The notes beneath the pieces were generated by a model. It was not told the origin of the DNA. It saw nothing but the letters and a program-made list of their open reading frames with translations, and made no database searches. A DNA stretch of 21,253 bases from Pauljensenia sp. GTDB taxonomy: Bacteria > Actinomycetota > Actinomycetes > Actinomycetales > Actinomycetaceae. The translations under genes were made by a program, and so were the position numbers. Numbering within the stretch: the stretch's first letter is position 1; each line of letters starts with the position of its first letter. Where the stretch lies: positions 1 to 21,253 of the forward strand of contig JASBZF010000017.1 in assembly GCA_029983625.1 (NCBI GenBank), read 5' to 3'. Of this stretch, positions 1 to 7,048 are shown in pieces.

Positions 1-1
1 T

Positions 2-154
2 TGTCAAAGTGGGTGGATGAGTGCGAATGCTGAAAATCATGAGTTGTTTGTGCTGATTCTTGAAGACTGGGTGACGTCTCAGAAGGTGAGGGGTTTGCCT
101 GAGCGCACGATTAATCGGCGTGTGGACTTGTTCATTAGTTGGGCCAGCAACTAG
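2..154 (+). CDS. C-terminal end of an ORF entering from the left edge; possible truncated tyrosine-recombinase fragment
   Basis: A plus-strand frame is open from the first bases to a TAG at 152-154, with an internal ATG at 17. The readable part (about 50 residues) contains the pattern EDWVTSQKVRGLPERTINRR. This resembles the N-terminal SAM-like core-binding domain of tyrosine recombinases, where a short helix is followed by 'RGLSxxTIxxR'. The frame stops soon after, so no catalytic domain follows. If the resemblance is real, this is a broken integrase or one whose end has been rearranged. The nearby low-GC genes and IS remnant fit a mobile origin, but the similarity is short and judged by eye. 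It could equally be the tail of an unrelated protein. Confidence 0.35.
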   Translation, partial: CQSGWMSANAENHELFVLILEDWVTSQKVRGLPERTINRRVDLFISWASN

Positions 155-256
155 AAAAGCACAATAAATCGGACAGTAAAAAGATGCAGAAAACGTGAGG
201 TGTATAATATGTTGGCGGGTACTGTTTCCCCATAAGTGCATACAACACCCACCACG

Positions 257-282
257 AGCCTGAACTACGAACTACCCAGGCT
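257..282 (-). terminator. Weak hairpin downstream of the membrane-protein gene
   Basis: AGCCTG (257-262) pairs with CAGGCT (277-282) across a 14-base loop that contains a repeated AACTAC. It lies just past the stop codon (289-291) of the minus-strand operon. There is no clear T run, so termination is an inference from position only. Confidence 0.3.
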
Positions 283-288
283 AAGGCG

Positions 289-789
289 TTAGTTTTCCTT
301 AAATAGTTCTATTGTCATTTTTTTCATCTCTTGCGCAGCAGTTCGCATTTCTTCCGTGGTCATTCCAGGCTCCCAACTCTTAGCAGCAACCTGGGTAAAA
401 ATCTCGAGAGCCAAAGCTACAATCAGGATAACGATAAGCGTAGTGCTCAATTGGAAAAATATCCAGGCTACTAACGAGTAAGAGACAAGAGCGAAGATAA
501 CATTGGTGAGCGGAACCGCTAGACCACCCGGGATTGGATGCCTAAACTTTCTGCTGCGGCACTGGCTATGAAGTGCACACAGAAACTCTTTAAGAACAAG
601 CGAGATGGCAATTGCAATAAAGATAAGCACATACGACGGTTCTTCCACAAAGAAATATGCTGCAACCTCACTAACGATGAGCACCCCAATACCAACGATC
701 GAGCCAGTAATCATGTGTCCAGTAAACTGATCCGCAAAAGGTGACGGCTTCCAATCCGGATCTTCCGTCAATCTAGCTGAAGCAAGCAC
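289..789 (-). CDS. Four-helix membrane protein of unknown family, second gene of an operon with the secreted protein
   Basis: This is a 166-residue protein that I do not recognise. It has a polar N-terminus of about 25 residues and four hydrophobic segments at roughly residues 25-48, 52-72, 92-112 and 114-134. A basic loop (about residues 73-88, with RSRKFRH) separates helices 2 and 3, and a charged cytoplasmic-looking tail ends in KKMTIELFKEN. The start is GTG at 789, preceded by GGAG six bases upstream. It overlaps the last 17 bases of the upstream secreted-protein gene, so the two are almost certainly co-translated. Base composition is visibly AT-richer than the genes from 1750 onward. A small multi-helix membrane protein behind a secreted cationic protein is the usual layout of a bacteriocin or toxin with its immunity protein. 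That role is inference only. Confidence 0.75.
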   Translation of the reverse strand: MLASARLTEDPDWKPSPFADQFTGHMITGSIVGIGVLIVSEVAAYFFVEEPSYVLIFIAIAISLVLKEFLCALHSQCRSRKFRHPIPGGLAVPLTNVIFALVSYSLVAWIFFQLSTTLIVILIVALALEIFTQVAAKSWEPGMTTEEMRTAAQEMKKMTIELFKEN

Positions 790-1324
790 TGATCACTCCG
801 TCAAACCCCAGGAGCATTTCCAGAACTTGAGCGCCTTCTTCGCCAATTTCTCCAACTGCACGACCGGACCTGATCGCACGCCAAATCCCCTTTACACCGC
901 CGTAGAGTTTCTGTGCCGATTTGATCCACTTAATGACTTTGGCAACTGGAAATCCATACTGCACAATTACGGACGCAACTTCCAAGCCGCATCGCCACCA
1001 ACTAGCCTGCAAGAGGATCGTTCCCGCTAGTGCCGGCGATCCACCAATACGCATGCAGTGGAGTGCCTCTGACAGCCGTTGTTCATAGTTTGGTGTTGTC
1101 CGCGGGTCAGCGCGTTTGAGTTCCTCCGGCAGGTTTTCAAGCGCCGTAAGAACACGCGCCAGCTCAGCGTCACTCATACTTGGCGACATACTCACCCTGC
1201 TAGTTATTGTGTTCCCAATCGAAGCTCTGTCCAAAGGCGATGCATAAGCTACACTACCGAACCCCAAAGTTAGCGTCATAACGGTTGTACTCGCCACAAC
1301 CATGCACCACGTCTTCTTTGACAT
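773..1324 (-). CDS. Secreted protein with cationic, membrane-active-looking C-terminal half; unknown family
   Basis: This 183-residue protein has a clear Sec signal peptide: KK at residues 3-4, a hydrophobic core to about residue 23, and likely AYA cleavage after residue 28. The mature part starts with a polar helical region (residues 51-90). Residues 97-123 are a hydrophobic stretch. Residues 124-155 are Lys/Arg-rich and amphipathic, with KVIKWIKSAQK, GG and WRAIRSGR. The last 15 residues are hydrophobic and end in ACFS. Cysteines of the mature form are at 90, 112 and 181. The start ATG follows a strong Shine-Dalgarno (GGGAGGA) four to five bases upstream, and a promoter lies at 1362-1391. 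It overlaps the downstream membrane-protein gene by 17 bases. The architecture recalls secreted bacteriocin-like or pore-forming peptides with a dedicated membrane partner, but I recognise no family and no export ATPase is in view. Confidence 0.8.
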   Translation of the reverse strand: MSKKTWCMVVASTTVMTLTLGFGSVAYASPLDRASIGNTITSRVSMSPSMSDAELARVLTALENLPEELKRADPRTTPNYEQRLSEALHCMRIGGSPALAGTILLQASWWRCGLEVASVIVQYGFPVAKVIKWIKSAQKLYGGVKGIWRAIRSGRAVGEIGEEGAQVLEMLLGFDGVISACFS

Positions 1325-1357
1325 GATTCCTCCCTAATGAGAGACTCAAATTTAATT

Positions 1358-1370
1358 TTCTACTGTAGAA
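1358..1370. promoter_or_regulatory. Operator-like palindrome over the -10 box of the secreted-protein operon
   Basis: TTCTAC-T-GTAGAA is a perfect 6+6 inverted repeat with a one-base centre. It covers the -10 hexamer of the minus-strand promoter, a position where a bound protein would block RNA polymerase. No regulator gene for it is visible in the window. Confidence 0.5.
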
Positions 1371-1391
1371 GTCACATCTGCTTACCGTCAA
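1362..1391 (-). promoter_or_regulatory. Sigma-70-type promoter for the secreted/membrane operon
   Basis: On the minus strand, TTGACG (1391-1386) is followed after an 18-base spacer by TACAGT (1367-1362). Transcription would begin near 1355, giving a leader of about 30 bases that holds the strong ribosome binding site before the ATG at 1324. The -35 is near consensus, and the -10 keeps the TAnnnT core. Confidence 0.6.
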
Positions 1392-1465
1392 TAGGTAATC
1401 GCGGAATCAGAGCGGAGGGTTATAGGACAGAAGGCAGTTCGAAGGGAAAGTGGGAGGGTTTTTCC

Positions 1466-1714
1466 GTGAGGGTTGCGTATTTGCAGGCCCAGCGTGTGGA
1501 GGCTGTGCGTTTGTTCTGGAAGGTGGGGGCGGCAACCAAGGTAGTGCGCCGTTTGGGGTATCTGGCCTTGACGCACACCTTGATGGCGCGAGTGGATCAA
1601 CGCAGGAAAGACGGAGTGGTCCAAGCTTGTCGAGGTCAGCACGCGCCGCGTGAACGGGCCAGTTACTCGCCCGATCTTCACGCGCCCCTTTGTCTCTACC
1701 ACAGTCCTTTTTGA
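1466..1714 (+). pseudogene. Decayed N-terminal fragment of an IS3-type orfA transposase
   Basis: From a GTG at 1466 the frame reads residues such as VEAVRLFWKVGAATKVVRRLGY. This is the helix-turn-helix start typical of IS3-family OrfA proteins ('EAVRLYxxxGsxxxVxRxLGYPSxxTLxRWV'). The block after LGY is eroded: the expected 'PSxxTLxxW' reads LALTHTLMARV. Likeness ends near 1615, after RRKDG. The frame then continues as unrelated sequence to a TGA at 1712-1714. No catalytic orfB, frameshift window or terminal inverted repeats were found, so this is a remnant and not an active element. The identification rests on pattern memory. Confidence 0.5.
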
Positions 1715-1722
1715 CCAAAAGG
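1706..1722 (-). terminator. Possible hairpin downstream of the TauE/SafE gene
   Basis: CCTTTT (1706-1711) and AAAAGG (1717-1722) form a six-pair stem with a five-base loop, about 30 bases past the stop codon of the minus-strand exporter gene. A smaller CCTG/CAGG hairpin (1726-1736) adjoins it. The U tract is poor. Confidence 0.35.
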
Positions 1723-1752
1723 GAGCCTGAAACAGGAAGAAGGAGAACGCCA

Positions 1753-2565
1753 CTAGCGCGACACACGCGCCTTCGTGAGCATCACAAGCGCCACGATAAC
1801 AAGGAAACACGAGAAAAGAACACCAGACACACGCGGAGAAATCGAACGCGCCACCCACGCACCCACAGGAGTGAAAACGATAGCCGTTGCAGCGATATAC
1901 ACAGCAACCTTGACCTCAAGCAGACCTCGACGCGCATTCGCCCACGTACCAGATAACGCAGTTGGGATCATGACAAGAAGTGAAGTGCCTCGAGCAAGAA
2001 GATCACCAACTCCCACCACAAGTTCAAGACCCGGCACAATAATGGAGCCGCCCCCCACCCCCACCAAGCCAGAAAAAATCCCTGAAAGCACACCCACGAC
2101 AATGAGTCCGAGCGCGCGAGGCACGTCAAGAATGAAGAGCGCATCGCGCACGGGAATATGTATGCGCTGCGCGACCACAACGCACACCACGAAAGCCAGG
2201 AAAATCCAAGGAAGAAGACGCTCAGGGATGCGATACACAAGACGCACACCAATCTGAGCGCCAAGCAAACCGCCCAAAATGAGGAAAAGTGAAGCGCCCC
2301 AGGAGACCTGCCCTTCGATCGCGTAGGAGCTTACGCCAGCTCCCGCAGTAAGAATGATGGCCATTAAGGAGACAGCTGAAGCCCTACGCTGATCCATGCC
2401 GAGGAAAGCGACAAGTGCCGGGACAATGACCATGCCTCCACCTACGCCGAAAAGACCCGCAAGGAAACCAGCGCACACCCCCGTTAAAAGAACGAGAGCT
2501 ACACGCAGCGGAGTCATTCGTCCAGAGACAGTAGCGCGCTTGCGGAAATGAGGAATGACACTCAC
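1753..2565 (-). CDS. TauE/SafE-family sulfite/organosulfonate exporter
   Basis: This 270-residue integral membrane protein is of normal length for the family. Its two halves each begin with the family signature: GLFGVGGGMVIVPAL near residues 38-52 and GLVGVGGGSIIVPGL near 167-181. About eight hydrophobic segments are readable. The family moves small anions such as sulfite, sulfoacetate or related organosulfur compounds across the cytoplasmic membrane, but the substrate here cannot be inferred. The chosen GTG start at 2565 has an AGGTG about seven bases upstream. An ATG at residue 17 (2517) is an alternative but has only a weak ribosome binding site. The gene appears monocistronic, next to the low-GC patch, and its GC matches the housekeeping genes. 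Confidence 0.9.
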   Translation of the reverse strand: MSVIPHFRKRATVSGRMTPLRVALVLLTGVCAGFLAGLFGVGGGMVIVPALVAFLGMDQRRASAVSLMAIILTAGAGVSSYAIEGQVSWGASLFLILGGLLGAQIGVRLVYRIPERLLPWIFLAFVVCVVVAQRIHIPVRDALFILDVPRALGLIVVGVLSGIFSGLVGVGGGSIIVPGLELVVGVGDLLARGTSLLVMIPTALSGTWANARRGLLEVKVAVYIAATAIVFTPVGAWVARSISPRVSGVLFSCFLVIVALVMLTKARVSR

Positions 2566-2774
2566 AGCAACACCTGAAGCAAAACAGACGAAAGAGGAGC
2601 GAGATTTCCATAAAAATTATGTATTTGGCGGCACATCACACTCAGACAGCACCCCAGTCCCACAAGACGAACCCAGTATCCGCGAAGGTCAGGCACACAC
2701 ACCCTTTGCAACAAGCCAGGATCGGACACACCTTCACCGCCGAAGAAAAGTCACGCTGAAAGAGCGCGTGCAAT

Positions 2775-2817
2775 AAATCCCGGAACCCCAGCACACTGTG
2801 CTGAGAAACCGGGATTT
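2775..2817 (-). terminator. Strong nested hairpin just downstream of tRNA-fMet
   Basis: AAATCCCGG (2775-2783) pairs perfectly with CCGGGATTT (2809-2817), and inside it AGCACA (2790-2795) pairs with TGTGCT (2797-2802). It begins six bases after the mature tRNA end. The outer stem closes in A/T pairs, so it could stop transcription in either direction. Confidence 0.75.
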
Positions 2818-2822
2818 TCTCG

Positions 2823-2896
2823 TAGCGGGGACAGGATTTGAACCTGCGACCTCCGGGTTATGAGCCCGGCGAGCTACCGAACTGCTCCACCCCGCG
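2823..2896 (-). tRNA. Initiator tRNA-fMet (anticodon CAU)
   Basis: Read on the minus strand, this gives a complete 74-base cloverleaf without an encoded CCA. The acceptor starts CGCGGGG and ends CCCCGCT-A, leaving base 1 (C) unpaired with base 72 (U). That missing first pair is the hallmark of initiator tRNAs. The anticodon stem ends in the three G-C pairs required for P-site entry, around loop CTCATAA. The T arm has GCAGGTTCAAATCCTG. The gene stands alone between the exporter and UPF0182 genes, with its own promoter and terminator. Confidence 0.97.
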
Positions 2897-2908
2897 TCGG
2901 TAGTCTCT

Positions 2909-2938
2909 AGATTAGCTTGCCGACAGGCCAGTCATCAA
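2909..2938 (-). promoter_or_regulatory. Likely promoter of tRNA-fMet
   Basis: On the minus strand TTGATG (2938-2933) is followed after 18 bases by TAATCT (2914-2909). This places the start point a few bases before the mature 5' end at 2896, as expected for a stable-RNA promoter. Confidence 0.5.
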
Positions 2939-3090
2939 CTTTCTGCAGGGTGAGAAAGGTCATGTACCCTGGTGGGTGATGCCCCACCCCCCCCCGCTCC
3001 GGATCAACGACGCAGCTCAGCGCACATACGCAACGCAGACTCTCAGCTTCACAAGACACGACAGAGCCCGCAGAGCAGACTTAAGGCACC

Positions 3091-6000
3091 TCACTCCTTC
3101 TTCACCCCAGACTCGCTTACAGGACCGGACCCACTCACGGAAGCAGCATCGCCCTCGGACACACTCGCAGCACCAGAAGCACCAGAAGCAGGTGAAGACT
3201 CCGAGGTCTGCATTGCTACAGCCCCATCAATCTGACCTTGAGCAGCGATCGCCGCAGCAATCGCCGCATCCAGTGCCTCTTGAGCCTTGCCATAGGCAGC
3301 CCAATCACCGCTCGTCAACGCAGTCTGCGAATCCTGCAGAGCCTTCGACGCAGCAGACAGAGCCTGAGTCAGCTTTTGCTGCGCACTGACAGTCACGCCC
3401 TCCCCAGTTTCAGCACCCTGCTCAGCTTTCGTGTCCTGATCGTTACTCGCAAGAGTCGCCGCAGAGTCACCACCGAAAGTCTGATCAAGAGACTCAGCCA
3501 AAGTCGGAGCGAAACCCACCTGATTACCAAAAGCAGTCAGAACCGAACGCAACACCGGATAAGAAGCCGAACCCGTACCCTGCACATAGACAGGCTGGAC
3601 GTACAACAAACCACCACCCACAGGCAAAGTGAGGAGATTACCGCGAATCACCTTCGAATCTGCCTGGTTCAACAAATTGAGCTGGCGGGCAATGGTCTCA
3701 TTCGAGTCATAGGCATTTTGCACCTGACCGGGACCGGGAACCGTCGTTGAAGAAGGCAAAGCCAAAACACGCAGCTTCCCATAACCTTCACGGATCTTGC
3801 CCGGCTCATTCCCCGTCTCAGAATCAACCGCAAGGAACCCCGCCATCGCCTCTCGCTTAGACTCACCACCGGGAACAAAAACCGACGTGAGAGAAAACTC
3901 GGCACTCTCCTGACCCGGCATCTGCATCGTGAGGTAGTAAGGCGGCTGAGTCGTTGACGAAGCCGCCACGCCCTCGGGCGAAGAAGCCGCAGAAGAAACA
4001 GCAGTGGAAGTCTCTTCCGCCAAACGCCAACGGTCACCACCGGCATAAAAATCCGAAGCGTTCTTCACGTGGTAGCTCGTCAACAGTTCACGCTGAACCT
4101 TAAACATATCTTCTGGATAGCGCATGTGACTCATGAGATCCCCAGAAATCTGCGACAAAGGCTCCACACGACCCGGATAAATCTTCATCCACGTCTGAAG
4201 AATCGGATCTTCTTGATCCCACTGGAACAAACGCACCGAACCGTCGTAAGCATCCACAATGGCCTTCACGGAATTACGCATGTAATTGATCGTCTCAGCA
4301 CGCACATACTGACTCATCGAGTCGGACTGAGAATCAATCGTGGTTTGCGCAAGCGATTCATGCTGTGAATACGGGTAGTCATCCGTCGTCGTGTACGCAT
4401 CCACCACCCACACAAGACGCTTAGGCGTAGACGGATCCCCATCAACGTCAACAACCGCCGGATACGCCTCCTGCTCAAGAGTAAGGAAAGGAGCAACCTT
4501 AGCGACCCGAGCTAAAGGATCACGCACATACAGGATCTGCGAAGCCGAATTCGTCTGCGACGAAAAGAAAATATCCGTCGAAGCAAACTTGATCGAATAC
4601 AGGAGCTTATTCCAGAAATTCCCCACACTAGGACCACCGTCACCGGTGAAAGTCGTCGCGACCTGACCACCCTTAGCGTTATCGTCCGGATAGTCGAGCT
4701 CTTGCGGCTGTGCTCCTTCAGGAGCACCCACAATCGAATAGTAGGGCGCATTCGGCGAGAAATACACCCGCTCCTCATAATCCCCCATCTCACCACGAGA
4801 AGGCACAGACTGCTCCCAGTAAGAAGGCAAGCCATCAGCAGTGAGAGTATTACCGTAAGCTGCGACAACACCGAAACCGTGCGTGTACACAGTGTGCATA
4901 TTCACCCAAGTACGCTGCTCAGCAGACAGGCCCGCAAGATTCATTTCACGCACAGCAATCACAGTGTCACGCCGCTCATCACCGATGGTGTAACGGTCCA
5001 CCTTCATGCCCGAATCGAAACCGTAGTAAGGCCTAGACTGCTGAAGCTGCTGGACGGTCTTTGTGATGACTTGCGGATCCAAAAGACGAATCTGCGAGGT
5101 CGATTCTGAATCCTCACGCAACTGTCCCGGCTGAGCGCTCGTCGCCGCGTCATAGTTCGTATAGTCAAGATCTGCCAGACCATAAGCCGCTAAAGTCGCG
5201 TCGATGTTGTACTGAATATACGGAGATTCCAGTTCCCGCTCATTTGGCGTCACGCGGAACTGTTGAATAAGCGCCGGATACACGCCACCGATCACCAGAG
5301 CCGACACGATGGTCACGGACACACCAATCGCAGGAAGACTCCACGTCCCTTTGAAAGCTGCGATCAAGAAAAGGACCGCAACGAGCACTGAAATGACCGC
5401 GAGAATCGAATACGCCGGAAGCGTTGCCTTGATGTCGGCATACATCGCACCATCCACATGCGAACCGCGCTTAGTGAGAAGTTCGTAGCGACTCAGCCAG
5501 TAATTCACGCCAAAAAGGAAAGAAGCCACGGCGGCAAGAATCCCCGTAATATGACGCGCCGGAGCGGAAGCATGAGGCCTTGGGAACAGGCGAATCGCCC
5601 CGTACAAATAAGAGACAACAATCGCCGCAGCAAGAGAGAAAAGAGTCGTCTTCATCAGGAAAGAGACGATGACATCGAGGGCGGGGAGAGTAAAAACAAA
5701 GAAAGAGACATCAAGACCAAAATGCGGATCCGTCGTCCCAAAAGGCGTGCGATTCATAAATTGCATGACGGTCTGCCACTCCGCCGCCAGATTCGCGCCC
5801 GAAGTCACCCCTAAAAACAGCGCCAACGCCCAGAAAATAACCCGGCGAAGCGGCTCAAAAGCCTTCTGATACTGGCGAAGATTCGCCGCAGCCTCACCGC
5901 GCGTCGAAGCCGCCCTGTGTCGATAGGCAAAATTTAAAGTCAGGAGGATCGCCGAAGTCATCACACAAAAACCGACGAAAAACAGCCCCGCAAAAGCACC

Positions 6001-6207
6001 CCACTGAGTCAGCAGAACGCGCGTTGCGCGCATCTGCTGGAACCACAGAACCTCTGTCCAGACGCTCGACGCGGCATAAATAAAAGCGATGATCGCAAGA
6101 AGAACAAAAATCGTCACCGCACCCGGCCCGAGACGAGGACGGGAAGTTTTTCCACCTCCCTTCTTCGACGGTCGCGGAACGGAACTCGACATGGGAAAGG
6201 CGCTCAC
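3091..6207 (-). CDS. UPF0182 family large membrane protein
   Basis: This protein of 1038 residues is a normal size for the family, whose function is unknown. The N-terminal third carries about seven membrane helices. The first follows a basic KKGGGKTSRPR segment and reads VTIFVLLAIIAFIYA. Family-typical stretches include WTEVLWFQQM, NYWLSRYELL, and the soluble-domain YDGSVRLFQWDQEDPILQTWMKIYPG (split here at residue boundaries) region around 4160-4260. A long domain outside the membrane follows, then an Ala/Gln-rich helix and a Ser/Ala/Gly-rich low-complexity tail ending VKKE. The GTG start is set by AAGGAG seven bases upstream. The frame is open further back, but that would overrun the divergent neighbour. 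A TAGGAT box at 6242-6247 (minus strand) could be the -10. Confidence 0.93.
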   Translation of the reverse strand: MSAFPMSSSVPRPSKKGGGKTSRPRLGPGAVTIFVLLAIIAFIYAASSVWTEVLWFQQMRATRVLLTQWGAFAGLFFVGFCVMTSAILLTLNFAYRHRAASTRGEAAANLRQYQKAFEPLRRVIFWALALFLGVTSGANLAAEWQTVMQFMNRTPFGTTDPHFGLDVSFFVFTLPALDVIVSFLMKTTLFSLAAAIVVSYLYGAIRLFPRPHASAPARHITGILAAVASFLFGVNYWLSRYELLTKRGSHVDGAMYADIKATLPAYSILAVISVLVAVLFLIAAFKGTWSLPAIGVSVTIVSALVIGGVYPALIQQFRVTPNERELESPYIQYNIDATLAAYGLADLDYTNYDAATSAQPGQLREDSESTSQIRLLDPQVITKTVQQLQQSRPYYGFDSGMKVDRYTIGDERRDTVIAVREMNLAGLSAEQRTWVNMHTVYTHGFGVVAAYGNTLTADGLPSYWEQSVPSRGEMGDYEERVYFSPNAPYYSIVGAPEGAQPQELDYPDDNAKGGQVATTFTGDGGPSVGNFWNKLLYSIKFASTDIFFSSQTNSASQILYVRDPLARVAKVAPFLTLEQEAYPAVVDVDGDPSTPKRLVWVVDAYTTTDDYPYSQHESLAQTTIDSQSDSMSQYVRAETINYMRNSVKAIVDAYDGSVRLFQWDQEDPILQTWMKIYPGRVEPLSQISGDLMSHMRYPEDMFKVQRELLTSYHVKNASDFYAGGDRWRLAEETSTAVSSAASSPEGVAASSTTQPPYYLTMQMPGQESAEFSLTSVFVPGGESKREAMAGFLAVDSETGNEPGKIREGYGKLRVLALPSSTTVPGPGQVQNAYDSNETIARQLNLLNQADSKVIRGNLLTLPVGGGLLYVQPVYVQGTGSASYPVLRSVLTAFGNQVGFAPTLAESLDQTFGGDSAATLASNDQDTKAEQGAETGEGVTVSAQQKLTQALSAASKALQDSQTALTSGDWAAYGKAQEALDAAIAAAIAAQGQIDGAVAMQTSESSPASGASGAASVSEGDAASVSGSGPVSESGVKKE

Positions 6208-6214
6208 AGCCTCA

Positions 6215-6220
6215 CTCCTT
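6215..6220 (-). promoter_or_regulatory. Ribosome binding site deciding the UPF0182 start
   Basis: AAGGAG on the minus strand lies seven bases before the GTG at 6207. The ATG five codons further in (6192) has no such signal, so the GTG is preferred. Confidence 0.7.
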
Positions 6221-6312
6221 GACCTCGACGAAAGTAGCCCCATCCTACCCGCCAGCAGCCAGATCTCCCTGAGGACACTTTCACCCACAGCAGGACATGA
6301 GACGATAGGACC

Positions 6313-6882
6313 ATGAGCACCGAGAACTCCCCTCTGCCGACCTCGCGCCAGATCGCCCTCGCCAATGTCATCGTGGATATCGAGCGCACAGCAGCCCGAG
6401 CCGGATGGGACCAGGCGCCCGCATTGTACGCGCTCGTGCCGACCGCTGAACTGCTCAACCAACCCGGACTACCCGCACAGATCGCCGAACAGATCCGCGC
6501 CGGATGGGACGGTAGCGCCGATCATCTGTCCGCGATCATCCAAGAAGACCTCGCCAAAGATGACCTCGAAGACATACTCGGCCACCTCGGATGGCCCGAT
6601 CAGGTTCTCGGCGCTGCCCTGAGCGTCGAGCGCGTCATCGTCCCGCCCGAAGTGGAAGCTCAAGCACCCGCAGACCCCGAAGAAGCCCTCACTTTCATCA
6701 CGAACCATCCTCAGCGTTCAGATGTGCGTCTCGCCGTCGGCGCCCTACGCACCGGAGAATCCTGGTGTGCCCTGCGCACGCGCGCCTTCGATGCCGATGA
6801 CAAAGTCGGACAGGGAGCGCGCCTCGTCCCCAACCTCGTCGATGCACTCATGCTCTCCTTAGAATCCGAGCCGAGCAGCTAA
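6313..6882 (+). CDS. PPA1309-family protein of unknown function
   Basis: This 189-residue soluble protein has no signal peptide or membrane segment. It matches my memory of the actinobacterial PPA1309 family: an N-terminal helix ending in DIERTAARAGWDQAPALYALV, a middle LGWPDQVLGAALSVER, and a C-terminal VRLAVGALRTGESWCALR followed by LVPNLVDALMLSL. The family is found beside the UPF0182 gene in many Actinobacteria, and here it is divergent from it with about 105 bases between starts. No catalytic motif is apparent. Only a weak GGA precedes the ATG. Family assignment is fairly secure. Function is unknown. Confidence 0.85.
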   Translation: MSTENSPLPTSRQIALANVIVDIERTAARAGWDQAPALYALVPTAELLNQPGLPAQIAEQIRAGWDGSADHLSAIIQEDLAKDDLEDILGHLGWPDQVLGAALSVERVIVPPEVEAQAPADPEEALTFITNHPQRSDVRLAVGALRTGESWCALRTRAFDADDKVGQGARLVPNLVDALMLSLESEPSS

Positions 6883-6996
6883 GCATCTTCTCACACTCAG
6901 CAACTTCTCAAGAGTTTTTCTTCCACGCAGCCGCGAAACGCACGCCTGCACGCGCTCCCACTTGCCTCAGGCTCCGTGATTCGCTGTCACTCACCC

Positions 6997-7045
6997 AGGG
7001 CCATCAGGCGCTGACTTTGAATCAACGGCCCTGATTGATAGCCCT
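6997..7045. terminator. Imperfect bidirectional hairpin between convergent genes
   Basis: AGGGC-ATCAGG (6997-7008) can pair with CCTGAT (7030-7035) and then GCCCT (7041-7045), with an internal bulge. It sits between the ends of the PPA1309 gene and the PDZ-protease gene. The repeat GCCCTGATT (7028-7036, 7041-7049) overlaps the protease stop codon. There is no T run. Confidence 0.35.
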
Positions 7046-7048
7046 GAT

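Noticed and set aside
198..208. TATAAT at 203-208 considered as a promoter.
   Set aside because: There is no acceptable -35 at 16-18 bases and no TG extension in the right place, and no plus-strand gene follows.
1388..1858. Long minus-strand open frames across 1388-1858.
   Set aside because: They overlap the exporter 3' end and the IS remnant on the other strand, and show Pro/Arg/Ser-rich shadow composition.
2555..2776. A 73-codon plus-strand frame before the tRNA terminator.
   Set aside because: It overlaps the start of the exporter gene, has no ribosome binding site, and its composition is low-complexity and polar. It most likely arises by chance.
2984..2992. Run of nine cytosines, considered as a phase-variation tract.
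   Set aside because: It lies between the tRNA promoter and the end of UPF0182, outside any gene or promoter core, so slippage would have no obvious effect.
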